Positions 51,403 to 64,000 of a DNA stretch of 64,000 bases are shown here, in pieces; position 1 is the stretch's first letter, and each line of letters starts with the position of its first letter. The stretch covers positions 17,924,060 to 17,988,059 of the forward strand of contig CM055102.1 in the NCBI GenBank assembly GCA_029204225.1, read 5' to 3'. The stretch comes from Diphasiastrum complanatum. Its lineage: Eukaryota > Streptophyta > Lycopodiopsida > Lycopodiales > Lycopodiaceae. The notes below the pieces were generated by a model. It worked only from the letters and a program-made list of their open reading frames with translations, did no database searches and had not been told where the DNA came from. The position numbers and the translations under genes were made by a program.

Positions 51403-51669
51403 TTAGAATTAAAGGTAGAATCACTGTGTTACTGTACTGTGGGTCCTATCAATGGATAAGGATCAGTTGGCCTCGCCACGAGGCAAGTCGACGGGACACG
51501 CGTCCCGCCAACGGCAACCTGGGTCATGCATGGGTTGCCTGAGTGAACAACTATATGTACAGTGTAATTTCATTTTGAGAAATACAGTTGCTATGTGAGC
51601 TTGCTGAGGAGAGTGTTTTCTGTGTTACTGTGTAGCATGATCTGTGTTCCTGTGCAAAGCAAACTCTAA
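51403..51669 (+). repeat. 5' LTR of the truncated copia
   Basis: About 267 bp with TTAGA...TCTAA ends. Contains two potential stem-loops: CGGGAC/GTCCCG (51492-51507) and GGCAACC/GGTTGCC (51513-51539), followed by a TATA-like CTATATGTACAG. The left boundary is set by the inverted ends and by where the minisatellite stops. Confidence 0.7.
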
Positions 51670-51672
51670 GTT

Positions 51673-51684
51673 GGTATCAGAGCC
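51673..51684 (+). other. Primer-binding site (tRNA-iMet)
   Basis: TGGTATCAGAGC, three bases after the LTR end. Confidence 0.9.
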
Positions 51685-52983
51685 GTACAGGGAGTGTACA
51701 CAGTACAGTGTCGCCGTTGAAGAGAGCTTCGAGAGAATTGTCTTCTGAGAGTTCGGGGTTTTACAGCGGGTTGAAGACGGAAACAGAAGAACTGGTGCAC
51801 GGTTTCTAATCTATAGAGGCTTGCTAAGCTCAGCAGAGGGATTATTAGCCTGTGCATAGCATCAGACAGGGAAAAATTTGGTGAAAAATTGACAATTTTA
51901 AAGCCAACTGAAAATTGAAACCGGACTTGGGGTTACAGTTTTTATACAACACTGGTGATTTCTTCGCTGTTTGTGCACCGTTTTGGATGCCGTAAGGACA
52001 GGAAGGAAGCTAATCACACTGTCAATCAGCCATGGAGAGATTCTGAGGTTTATGTCAAAGATTTGTCTCCAGACAGTTAACCCAGCAGATTTGCGGTAAA
52101 AAGGTAAAAAAGCCACTTTGTCAAGTTGAGCTAAAATCACCGTTTCTCCACAAAATTTCCTGACTGAACACTCTACAGTCATGGATTCAGTAGGGCGACC
52201 CTGCTCCAGGCCTCAGATCATGCTCAAAACAATCCACAGGAGAGCTTGATCTGATAGTTTTCAAAGAAGGGAGGCGCAGCCGCAGACAGGGAAGTCGCGG
52301 GCTGTTCGCGCGCCCAACACGATGAACAACTTAGTGTATCGAAGACCATAGCGTCTGCAGGAGTTTGGTTCGATGCCCATATGTACTTTGAACCTTTAGA
52401 TGAGGTGTCAAATGAATCAACGGTCCAGAATCTATGATGGGAGAGAAATTTGAACCACAAGATTTGGTTCAGCCATTGGATGAGCTTTGAACAGGGCCCT
52501 GAAGAATTGAAGTGCATTCTGGCCTTCAACTTCATTAAAAATTTTCATACTGAAAGTTGAGTTGGGTCCCTTCACAAATGAAGAGTGAAGTTTCTTCAAA
52601 GTGAAGAAACAGTTCAAAAGCTAGAAAAGTCCCTATTTTTGGATCCTTTGCCCGTTTTGACCCAAACGAAAGGCTATGACCTCCAAACGAAGGGCACCCG
52701 GACTGTACCTGCAAGTACGATACAGTAAAATAGAGTGGTTGCAGCAGAAAAAGTGTTCGGAGTACGCCAGAAGTAGTTTCACCATTCCATTGGGCACGTT
52801 GTTGGGAGTTGACGACTGAGTGCATTTCGGAAGGCGACACCGATTTGGCTTTCAAATTGGTGGAAAAGCGGCGAGTGTCCTGGTAAGAAAAAAAGTGCAG
52901 GTGATTATTTTCAACTTCTGACATCACTGTTGGCCTCGACATACTGTTCTTAGCCTAAGGCAGAAGTTTCAAGCAGTTTTGCG
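51685..52983 (+). other. Long leader of the truncated copia
   Basis: 1.3 kb with no convincing ORF; open frames on the minus strand here lack family features. Unusually long for a copia leader. Confidence 0.6.
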
Positions 52984-54444
52984 ATGGCAAACATGGGAGA
53001 GTCCATTTTGAGTGAAAGTAGCAAATTGGACAGAATTTCCAACTATGTAGTGTGGAAATTCAAAATGAAAAACATACTGATGGAGAAAGATGTGTGGGAA
53101 GTCGTCACAGGTGATGAGAGAAGGCCGCCAAATGAAGCAGACATCAAAGTGTTCGACAAAAAGATGAGAAAAGCTTTGACCTTCATTAACTTGTCAGTGA
53201 AGGATCACATCATTACCCACATTTGTGATGCTATTACACCCATACAGGCATGTGATGTGCTAAAGGAACAGTTCAAGACGTCAAATCCATCAAGAATCAT
53301 GTTTCTAAAGTCAAAGTTGAATAGTGCCCGCATGGAGCAAGGAGAGCACATTCAGACGTACATGACCAGAATCAAGACAATGAGAGATGAACTGCATTCT
53401 ATTGGAGAGCGCATACGTGATGTGGAGCTGGTGCATAATGCATTATGCGGAATTGCATAACCCTATCAGATGTTTGTGAGCAGAATAGCATCAAGAGAAA
53501 GAGTGCCAAATTTTGACGAGCTCACAGGAATCTTGATGCAGGAAGAGCAACGATGAGGAATGGTGAAAGCTAGACGTCAAAATATTGATGATCAGGCACT
53601 TGCGACACGCCAAAAACAAGGCAAGGGCAAGGGCAAGAAGAAGACTAAGCAGCAATTTGCCAAGTCTCAGGAGGATGAGGGATCTTCCAGCAAAATTAAG
53701 AAGAAAGGCAAGTGCTTCCACTGTGGTAAAAAGGGCCATTGGAAGAGTGAATGTCGCAAATTCCTGGCGGAACAAGGCAAGGGGAAACCAAAACAAGTAG
53801 GTAACCTTGTCGATGAAGGTGAGATTGAAGACTCTAGCATCTTCATATCTGCATTGTCATCTAATCAAGATGATCAAGCATGGTATATTGACTCAGGAGC
53901 CACAAGACACATGATAGGTAACAAGAATTGGTTCAGTAGTTTGAAGGTGTTGGATAATGGAACATCTGTTTCACAAGCAAATGGTGAGCTGTGCATGATC
54001 AAGGGGATAGGCACAGTTTCAATCCAACTGTCTGATGGCAAAAGCAGGATGATCAGGGAGGTACTTTACATACCAGGTTTGAAGAGGAATCTACTTTCTG
54101 TTGGAGTCATTACTGATCAAAAGTTGAAAGTAGAATTCGCCCATGATCGTTGCTTTATGAAGGATGCGAACCAAAAGTTCAAAGTTATTGCGAATGGAGT
54201 AAGAGAGCCCAATACAAAATTGTACAAGTTGAATGCTACAATCAAGGGGCAACATGGACTTATATCATCTGTTCCTTCGCAAACTGAGTTGTGGCACAAG
54301 AGGCTTGGTCACTTGAACTTGGGAAGCCTCAGTTTGATGAGAAAATTGGAGATGGTAACAGGACTGCCTACCATAGAAGATCACTTGAAATCGATGTGCG
54401 AATCTTGTATATATGGGAAGCAGCATCGAGAGAAGTTCAATTAA
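52984..54444 (+). pseudogene. Copia gag-protease-pre-integrase (one frame, several stops)
   Basis: ATG 52984: NMGESILSESSKLDRISNYV, VWKFKMKNILMEKDVWEVV, then gag to CGIA with a TAA at 53458 and a TGA at 53554 in the same frame. The knuckle CFHCGKKGHWKSEC (about 53712-53755) is intact. The protease WYIDSGATRHMIGN (about 53880) keeps its Asp. Pre-integrase ELWHKRLGHLNLGSLS and CESCIYGKQHREKFN keep HHCC; a TAA at 54442 follows. Confidence 0.9.
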
Positions 54445-55165
54445 GGGGGTGTTGCAAGAGCAAAGAACATCCTGGATTTAATCCACACAGATTTATGTGG
54501 GCCCATGAGGACCATGTCCTTAGGAAAAAGCCTTCTATTTCATGACCTTTATTGATGGTATGTCACGTAAGACGTGGATCTACTTCTTGAAGAAGAATTC
54601 AGATGCTTTTGATAACTTCAAGAACTTCAAAAACTTGGTCGAAAATCAGACAGGTAAGAAGATCAAAGTCCTAAGATCAGATAGTGGAGGTGAGTATAAG
54701 TCTAATGACTTCAATGATCTTTGTGATCAATGTGGGACTAAAAGACAATTTACGCAAGCTCATACTCCTGCTCTCAATGGTGTAGCTGAGCGCAAAAATG
54801 GTACGATTGTGGAAAGTGCCAGATCTATGCTAGTTGAGATGAAATTACCAAACGATTTTTGGTCAGAGGCATGTAGCATGGCAGTCTATCTTCAAAATAC
54901 AAGTCCTACCATTGCCATACCAAAAATAACACCTGAGGAAGCATTCACAAAGAAGAAGCCAAAGGTGAACCACTTGCGAATCTTTGGATGTAAGGCCTTT
55001 GTACATATTCCTAAGGAAGATAGACGTAAACTTGATGTAAAAGCTATCAAGTGCATATTCCTAGGATCTGATGATCGCGTGAAGGGCTATAGATGTTCTG
55101 ACCCAGTCGAAAACAAAATCCATATAAGCCGAGATGTTATCTCTGATGAAATCCAAGATGTATGA
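54445..55165 (+). pseudogene. Copia integrase core
   Basis: ILDLIHTDLCGPM (Asp, about 54470-54510) is in the previous frame. After a shift near 54530 come TFIDGMSRKTWIYFLKKNSD, KVLRSDSGGEYKSNDF (Asp) and PALNGVAERKNGTIVESARS (Glu). All three catalytic residues survive although the frame is broken. Ends GYRCSDPVENKIHISRDVIS with a frame change near 55150. Confidence 0.9.
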
Positions 55166-55453
55166 AGACGAAGATGCTGAGAAGATAGACACATCCAGTA
55201 GAAAAAATGGTATAGTGAGGATACCACCTGATGATGATCCATTCATTGACCTTCTGAGTGATGAACATGAGGATACATCTCAAGATACTACTACTCAACC
55301 TCAAGAAACAGGTTGGAGAGGTAGGGACAAACCTTTTGGTGCAAGAAGGATTGAAATTGCGGTGACAAACGCAAGGAGAAGGATGTACCGTGGGATACAT
55401 TTTCACCAGGAAGCCGATCACCTAACAGAAAGCTCCCTAAGTGGTTTGAGAGA

Positions 55454-56911
55454 TTGATGGAGAGCCGCTACATAGATGACTTTCTAGGATCATCTAACCA
55501 GGGAGAGCTACGAAGATCAACAAGAGAGAAGATACTACCTGAAAGGTATGAAGCAAATTATGCTCTCTTATCTAGCATTATTCAAAGCAAAGAACTTTCG
55601 ACTTATGGTGAAGCAAAGGATGATGACATTTGGATCAAGGCCATGGGAGAGGAGATGGAGTCAATTGTTAAGCATAGCACATGGGACTTAGTAGAACCAC
55701 CAGTTGGCAAGAAACCCATTGGTTGCAAATGGGTATACAGAACTAAGTACCATGCAGATGGAAGCATAGCAAAGCACAAAGCAAGATTGGTAATCAAAGG
55801 GTACGCACAAAATAAAGGCATTGACTATGAGGAGACCTTTGTGCCGGTGTGTAAGTGGAATACTCTACGTCTACTTATTGCTTTAGCTTCACATTTTGGT
55901 TGGCCTTTGCATCAGATGGATGTGAAATCTACTTTTCTAAATGGTGAGTTAGAAGAAAAAGCGTTCATGGATCAACCTGAAGGCTTTGTAACGAAAGGAC
56001 AGGAAAATAAAGTATGTCGCTTGAAGAAAGTGCTTTATGGTCTTAAACAAGCACCACGTGCATGGTATAGCAGGATTGATGCCTACTTTTGTTCAAAGGG
56101 GATGGTGAGAACACATTCTGATCCAAATCTATATGTCTTATGCTTTGATGGTATGGTTGCTTTGATTGCTCTTTATGTTGATGACTTGATTATTACGAGA
56201 AATAATCAAGAGATGATAGACATGATCAAGAAAGACCTCATGGAACAATTTGAGATGACGGATCTCAGCCTGATGCATTACTGCCTTGGAGTAGAAGTGT
56301 GGCAAAAAGGACATGAAGTGGGTTTAACATAGGTGAAGTATGTCAAAGAGTTGCTGCACAGGTTTAGGTTGCAGGATTGCAAACCAGTAAACACTCCTAT
56401 TGAACCAGGTAAAAAGTTTTCTAAGCTTGATGAATCACAGTCATTTGATGCTACGCTATATAGATAGTTAGTAGGGAGCTTGATTTACCTTACCACAACT
56501 AGACCAGATATATGCTATGTTGTTGGCATTGTAAGTCAGTTTATGGCAGCACCTATGGAAACGCATTGGAAAGCAGCTAAACGCATCTTGCGTTATGTGA
56601 AAGGCACTTCAGAGTATGGCTTGATTTACAGGAAGCATGATGGTTTACCTGAGTTGTGTGGCTATGTGGATGCGGACTGGGAAGGTGTCTATGATGATCG
56701 TAGATCCACCACATGATATATATTCTAGTTTTGTGGTAATTGCTTTTCCTGGTCTAGTAAGAAGCAAAGTACAATTGCTCTTTCCACCACAGAAGCAGAG
56801 TATAAGGCAATGTGTAGTGCTACACAAGAAGCTATATGGTTGAGACAAATCTTGGAAGAAATTGGCATGAAGCAAAAAAATCCCACGACTTTACATAGCG
56901 ACAGTCAGACA
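55454..56911 (+). pseudogene. Copia reverse transcriptase and partial RNase H
   Basis: RT: CKWVYRTKYHADGSIAKHKA, YAQNKGIDYEETFVPV, HQMDVKSTFLNGELEEKAFM, VLYGLKQAPRAWYSRID and ALYVDDLIITRNN (catalytic YVDD, about 56177). Stops at 56330, 56465 and 56714. RNase H starts GYVDADWEGVYDDRRSTT, then after a shift SWSSKKQSTIALSTTEAEYK and LHSDSQTT, where it is cut off. Confidence 0.9.
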
Positions 56912-58372
56912 ACTGCCCATGACTAAACACAGGCCGAGGCAAATACAATCCAATCGTGTCCATAGTCTGCCCTTGTGCTTTGTTTATTGTCATGGCAAAT
57001 GCTGCTCTGATAGGAAACTAGACTCTCTGCAATTCAAATGGTATGTTCGAATTGCTTGGCACTATAGGGATACGTGGAATAAGGACTCTACTCCCTATAT
57101 TCTTCCTAGTCACTATCTCTGCCTCTATGACTTGTCTACCCAGTCTACGAATGATGAGTCTCGTACCATTGAACAATCCTTTGTGCAACGCGATAGACTG
57201 CAACAACATCACTATCATGCCAACCTTCAACACCAATCTATGGGGAGGACATCCACTCGGTTGCAAGCTTTCAAAAACTTTGCTGGGTACACATCAGAGT
57301 CATCACGCTCAACCACGCTATCAGCACTATAAAATGTGCAAGCATCACCAGGAAATTGCTCCATAACTTTCGAATTGATCTCATCCACGTTTTTGTTCAA
57401 CGAAGTCAATATTGCACGGCTTCTTAAAAAATCAACATCTATGTAACGTCATGCAATATCAGAAAAAGTGAACAAAATCAATTCACACACATTTCGCATC
57501 CTTAGACACATACACTCTGGAAAAGAAATCAAATCCAAGCCACGCTGCACGAATGTGGGCTCGCGACCATCTCCAATACTCAACAAATACTCTACGAACC
57601 TCGACTGCTCATTCCTATCGGCTCCCTCCACATCCATAACGTGCATGTTCGTTGACAGTTTTTGCACCTCCATATATTTCCACAAACGTAAACACTTTAG
57701 TGAAGCACTCACAATCTGTGCACGACTACCCCGTCGCACCACCGGGAGCACCTGACGAAAACCACCACAAAAAATGATCAGGATCTCTCCAAATGGAGTA
57801 TCAATACCCAATATGTCCCATAGAGATCGATCCACACAGTCAATGGCATACTTATGTACCATGGAAGCCTCGTCCCAAATAATGAGTTGACATGCCATCA
57901 AAAGCTTACCTAACGGAGACTGTTTCGAGATGTTGCAGGCCGAGCTTTCATTCAATTCCATCGAAGGAATCCTAAATCTAGAGTGCGAGGTCCTACCACC
58001 TTTCATTAACAATGCAGCGATCCCTGATGATGCAACTGCCAATGCTATCCAACCTTGTGCACGCATGTATGACAACATAACACTATAGAGAAACGTCTTA
58101 CCTGTACCACCCAGACCATCTACAAAGAGCACTCCACCCACTCTTTGTACCACATGATCATGTACTACACGGTCAAAAATCATGCGTTGATATACATTTA
58201 ATCTCTCAATGTCAGCCTCTACCTCTAGAAGGGTCTCATCGAGAAATATCTCCTCACAAAATAGTGGAGAAAACTCGACATCGCTTTCGGAACGTGTGAA
58301 GCCAAAATTGGTCAACGAATTTTCCGATGCCTGCATGTGTGTCTCCACATCTAGAAGAGCCCTATCTACCAA
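56909..58372 (-). pseudogene. Helitron Pif1-like helicase domain
   Basis: From 58372: a stretch rich in Glu, then YQRMIFDRVVHDHVVQRVGG, Walker A FVDGLGGTGKTFLYSVML (about 58140-58085), ASSGIAALLMKGGRTSHSRF, Walker B QLIIWDEASMVHKYAIDCVD (about 57885), FCGGFRQVLPVVRRGSRAQI and SASLKCLRLWKYMEVQKLS. After frame shifts: KNVDEINSKVMEQFPGD (57409-57227), [35 protein letters not shown], and finally FSHGQL at 56912, where the conserved YVALSR end is missing. This helicase unwinds DNA during rolling-circle transposition. It is a truncated, broken copy. Confidence 0.92.
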
Positions 58373-58379
58373 AATTTAA

Positions 58380-59127
58380 CTCATAGTAACGATCTCGCAT
58401 GTTACTGGTTGTCCTAACTCCTCTGCGTAATCCTCTACTAAATGGGGCTCTATACTCTTCCAAAGATCTAATGGGTCGGAAGGGGCACACGTCAAAAGAA
58501 GTACAATGAATATGAGCCGAAGTTGCGACGGAGTGACTCCGCCTCCAACAGGCAGTTACTCCATTCCATCTTGTCATTGATAAGAAGTCTATGCCTGCAA
58601 GCATCTCTGAACGACGAAAACAACTCACCGTCAACTGTGCGCAAGTCCTCGAAACTTGTTGCACCTCTTACATGAGCCAAAAGAACTCACAAATAAAATC
58701 GCTCTCCTGAGGACGGATGGACAAAATACATATGTCCAATGGTTGGAATGGATTGTGCATTGATTATGCGGGTCCATCTTTGCACTCTCCTATTGTAAAC
58801 GTAAAACCGTGGCAAGTCTAGGTACAAGAACCCTCGGGCCTCTGAATCGCCACTTCTATTCAGTTCAAAAAAAGCTATCAAAGTGGTACTCGAATGACCT
58901 TCTACGACCTCCTCTAGATCGGCTCCCTCAGTAAAGTAAACCAACTCTTGTCCTGCCAGATGTACTGCCAGTCGAATCACAACTGGCTTATGAGCACCCA
59001 TAGAAAGCCCAAACAATTGCCAGCAAGCCTCACTTGCAAGGAAATATTGAGCATTCAAAAATTGCTCTATCTCATTGACTGGCGCAAATGTCTGACCACC
59101 ACCCTCCACAACCGCTGCCATAATCAT
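58380..59127 (-). pseudogene. Helitron Rep-helicase linker
   Basis: 59127-58687: EIEQFLNAQYFLASEACWQL, VVIRLAVHLAGQELVYF and TIGHMYFVHPSSGERFYL; 58680-58492: HVRGATSFEDLRTVDGELFS, FRDACRHRLLINDKMEW. These are the conserved stretches between the Rep and helicase domains of plant Helitrons. A stop and a frame shift separate the pieces. Confidence 0.9.
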
Positions 59128-59632
59128 ATGGTCCCTTGTACACGTACTTGTACAAATACTTCACGCTACATATATGTACACAATCTCTACGTTGATGTGA
59201 CACTAAAAATGTAGTGTCAACCATCTGTTGTACGGTACTACCCACTCGTTATCTAATTCTATTCCATGTGACTTCACCTTCGCTCCGTTGTCCCTACGCC
59301 TATACGAAAAGATACCCATTTACTACCGCTGTTTCATCAATGAAATTCCTTGGATAGTTCTTCGAGCATTTTCCATCCTTCATGCATGTTGCATTTGGAA
59401 GGTCGTGCATCATACAGGTCCTCACTATCTCGTACAACTCTGGATCATCCCCCCTCATAGGAATCTCTGCACATACGATACGATCGTAATCTCCAACAAT
59501 GATGGGTTTGCTCTGCTCCTCCAATATAGTCAATAGGTGGGCATGGGGCAATCCTCTCTTCTGAAACTCCACAATATGAAGCCTTCCTATAGTGTGCCCA
59601 AATATCCCATCCTTCTTCAACAAATCAATCAA
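59128..59632 (-). pseudogene. Helitron Rep (HUH endonuclease) domain
   Basis: 59632-59300: VEFQKRGLPHAHLLTILEEQ, holding the metal-binding His-x-His (HAH), and CMKDGKCSKNYPRNFIDET. Downstream, in another frame with an internal TAG, come NEWVVPYNRWLTLHF, CHINVEIV and SVKYLYKYVYKGPY, the last with the Tyr pair used for cleavage and strand transfer. Catalytic residues survive, but the frame is broken. Confidence 0.9.
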
Positions 59633-60832
59633 TGTTGAAGCTTCATGCCAAAAACCTTCGACACCAAATCGGATCTATCTGCGGGTGTCTGTTGAAATCT
59701 CAACTCCCTCCTCACTTCTGACCAATTTGGGTTCGCTGTCATTGTGATAAACAAATCGGGAGAACCCAACTCCCTAACGACGGCCATAGCATCCTGGTAC
59801 TGTTGATACATATGATGCGGTGAATTGATATAAGATGATGGAAGGACTATTCGCTGCCCTATGTCGTTGGCGGAATGAGCTCCAAGGGCATCAACGATGC
59901 CACTGCAAATCTCTCTACAAAATCTATCTCGATTGTTGTAGATGTAGTTCATGTTGTTTTGCACCATTTTTGCTACCATGTCACACACATATTCTTGCAA
60001 TAGCCTTCCACCCAAATGTATAGGTGAAGCATGCTCTGCTCGTACCTGTAAATGGTAGCTGTAAAACTCTTGAATGGTGACAACTTTGTGTCCACCCTCT
60101 AATTGCTCTTCAGGAGCATCTGAATGCGACATCTCTCGTACACATATGTGGAATCCCCTGATACCACCCATCGGTACCGTAAGGAAAGGGGAGGACAAAA
60201 TGCAAGGCATCATACGATGAATGACGCTCTATGATATGCTGCAGACCATCCTGAATGGAGTGCAATATGATGTCACACATTTCGTCGCTCAGGGTCTCAT
60301 CTATAGGCATAAGCACTGCAATCTCATTGCTCGTAAGAGCATTAAACTGTCTATTTGCTCTAATATGTGAACAACCAGACACTATGCGAAGTTGAATATC
60401 CTTTGTGACATTCTCTTGCATGATTCGAACAACATTCTTAAAACGTTGCGCAAATGGATTCACATCCATCAACATGCTTTGCAAAAGGGAGAGAACATCC
60501 CGCCTAAGGTCGAGATTCAGAGATAATATCTGATCTAATTGCAAATCATCACCATCCATGATGTAGATTTGTGAAAACGAAGGTCTATCTAAGGGCAACA
60601 GACCAGCAATATGATGATACAACCGGCCAGACACTCTAAATGTATACGTGCCGCCCACAGAGTTGGCAGTGGATCTATCTAGATTCACCCCAAGAGATGC
60701 AAAGGCCAAGGAGTTATTATAACTCCGAACATGTTTTCTAAAATGAGCTCCCACGTCATCAGAAGATGTGTACAAATTAAGGAGATAAAGAGGCGGTGAT
60801 GGCATCAAAGGCAAATGCACCTTGCCTTTCAT
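59629..60832 (-). pseudogene. Helitron_like_N domain
   Basis: 60832-60110: LYTSSDDVGAHFRKHVRSYN, NSLAFASLGVNLD, VSGRLYHHIAGLLPLD, FSQIYIMDGDDLQ; 60213-59629: TIQEFYSYHLQVRAEHASPI, GGRLLQEYVCDMVAKM, LPSSYINSPHHMYQQYQDAM, DLFITMTANPNWSEV. One frame change near 60170. This domain precedes the HUH motif in plant Helitron Rep-helicases. Confidence 0.92.
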
Positions 60833-62014
60833 GCAATAGAAAGAGCTATTTATTTATGCTTTCCATCGCATGGCTAAACAACAACTACACACAAACTCCA
60901 TCCCCCCCAAATCATGACACGTTGGTCTATCAAGCGATCTGGCCACCTCAAACAACCTACCTACGGAATGTGCAGGCAAAGTCCTACCCAAAAATCTTCA
61001 TTTCACATTCATTCTATGCTTCATCCTTCTAGATCTCGCAGGTCTAGACTCTGCCTCAGGGGTCCTATACGAAGGGTGGCTACGCACTTCCTCAAGTGTA
61101 CCAAACTCCACTGAACTCGGTTCACTCTCTCAATTTCCTCTCTATCTCTCACTGTTGCACGTAATCTATCCCAATATCTCCTCTTAGCAACATATCTATG
61201 TCTCATTCTTCTAACCGTGGCCGATTTTGACTCCTCTTCAGGGGTCCTATACGATGGATGGTTACGCACCTCTACAGGCATAACATACATAACAGATATC
61301 AAATCTACTCCCTCAAATGATTTTCTACCTCTAACCGGCGTACAAACCATCTCTATATTGTCAATATTGGACATCGGATCCAATGGGATAGACGAAGCCG
61401 CAGCCACATCTATAGACGTCAAACAAATCCCCGCACCTACTTCTAGACCTCTTGTCGAAGAATCGACATGTGTGATGGACCCTGTTCCAAATGTACTCAA
61501 CAAGACATCCTCATGTAAACCCAATCCGCCTACTGACATACCAACATCTACCATAATATGTGAGTCATCGACAACTCTTTCAAATGTGGTGGAATCAATT
61601 CCATCCCTTCTAACAACATCATGCACCTGCTCCAACACATGAGGAAGAAGCCTCCTCTTTGTTCTTCTCATTCCCTCTAGTCTATTCTTCCTCTCCGATC
61701 TAGACTCTAGCTCCGGTGTCCTACATATGGGATCTCTACGAACATGATCATGGGTGACAATCTCTCATGAATTACCTACAAAACCAACATTACCAATGAG
61801 CATATGTTCGACGCTATGCAAGTTTGAAATCAAACTTGCAGTTAAACATGCCGCATCCTCAACAACACGGACGATAGATGTAGATGATAATGTCCTTCAC
61901 ACAACGTTGCGTTTTCTATTCAACCTCCTCCTCCTTGCGGACCAGCCCCTCTGGAGTAATGTGCGAAGGATGTTCCTCACATACTCAAGGGTGTCCCTGC
62001 TCTATTCTACATAA
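60833..62014 (-). pseudogene. Helitron N-terminal region with repeated YRTPE module
   Basis: Includes 61671-61021 plus flanking frames. Three related modules occur: RRDPICRTPELESRSERK (about 61741-61690), RNHPSYRTPEEESKS with VRRMRHR (about 61272-61195) and, in another frame, RSHPSYRTPEAESRP with RRMKHR (about 61088-61015). These are followed by a Cys-rich patch (DLGGMEFVCSCC, about 60890) before the conserved domain. Arg-rich and probably nucleic-acid binding. The start codon and the 5' Helitron end (TC) could not be placed. Confidence 0.7.
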
Positions 62015-63935
<1,921 letters not shown>

Positions 63936-64000
63936 GACATTGGGTGTGCTATTGCAAATGCCTAGATCGTTGGCAGCACATGAAACATTAAGGCCCAATG

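Larger units (their letters stand above)
51403..56911 (+). mobile_element. Copia element, 3' truncated
   Basis: 5' LTR 51403-51669, primer site at 51673-51684, a 1.3-kb leader, then gag, protease, integrase, RT and part of RNase H in the copia order. At 56909-56911 the sequence switches within RNase H to a Helitron helicase on the other strand. No 3' LTR. Its start interrupts the minisatellite leader of the preceding LTR element. Confidence 0.88.

Noticed and set aside
51112-51406. Octapeptide-repeat proteins on both strands
   Set aside because: Produced by a 24-bp minisatellite; no start context or flanking domain supports translation.
57018-57332. Plus-strand ORFs between 56919 and 61642
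   Set aside because: They are antisense to conserved Helitron domains on the minus strand.

Overview
This window is nuclear DNA of a land plant with a large, transposon-dense genome. The evidence is plant-type Ty1/copia and Ty3/gypsy chromoviruses primed by initiator tRNA-Met, hAT and Helitron elements, GT-AG introns up to about 15 kb, and very long (CT)n/(GA)n microsatellites. The lineage cannot be fixed by eye; a fern, gymnosperm or other large-genome plant fits the intron sizes (inference only). No prokaryotic features, rRNA, complete tRNA or CRISPR array were seen.

The one apparently intact host gene is on the minus strand, from 41844 down to 18605. It has six exons with matching splice phases and codes for 374 residues. 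It resembles the plant/fungal atypical dual-specificity phosphatase family (Y_phosphatase2; Siw14/OCA-like), but the P-loop reads [10 protein letters not shown], so Val stands where the catalytic Arg of HCX5R should be. About 22 kb of introns separate 1.1 kb of coding sequence, and they are filled with mobile elements. Intron 2 holds pieces of three LTR elements. Intron 4 holds two gypsy relics and, on the opposite strand, a decayed hAT transposase gene that is itself split by a chromovirus. Intron 5 holds a 597-bp hAT-type MITE with a perfect 8-bp target duplication.

Left flank (1-18600): unassigned coding relics, copia fragments, one complete young copia element (4729-10679, LTRs about 98% identical, 5-bp target duplication TGCAG), a LINE fragment, a second copia gag-protease fragment and a long gene-free stretch.

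Right flank (42000-64000): a chain of nested or truncated elements. A decayed copia (47230-49480) is followed by an LTR element with a 24-bp minisatellite leader (49481-51402), which is entered by another copia (51403-56911), which ends abruptly at a Helitron Rep/helicase remnant on the minus strand (56909-62000). The minisatellite LTR element has an inverted relative at 37700-40388 inside the host gene.

The best-supported unusual items are the TE-packed phosphatase-like gene with a deviant active site, a chromovirus that has lost RT and RNase H yet has nearly identical LTRs (a non-autonomous copy), and the minisatellite-leader LTR family. I found no wholly new biological system that I could defend.
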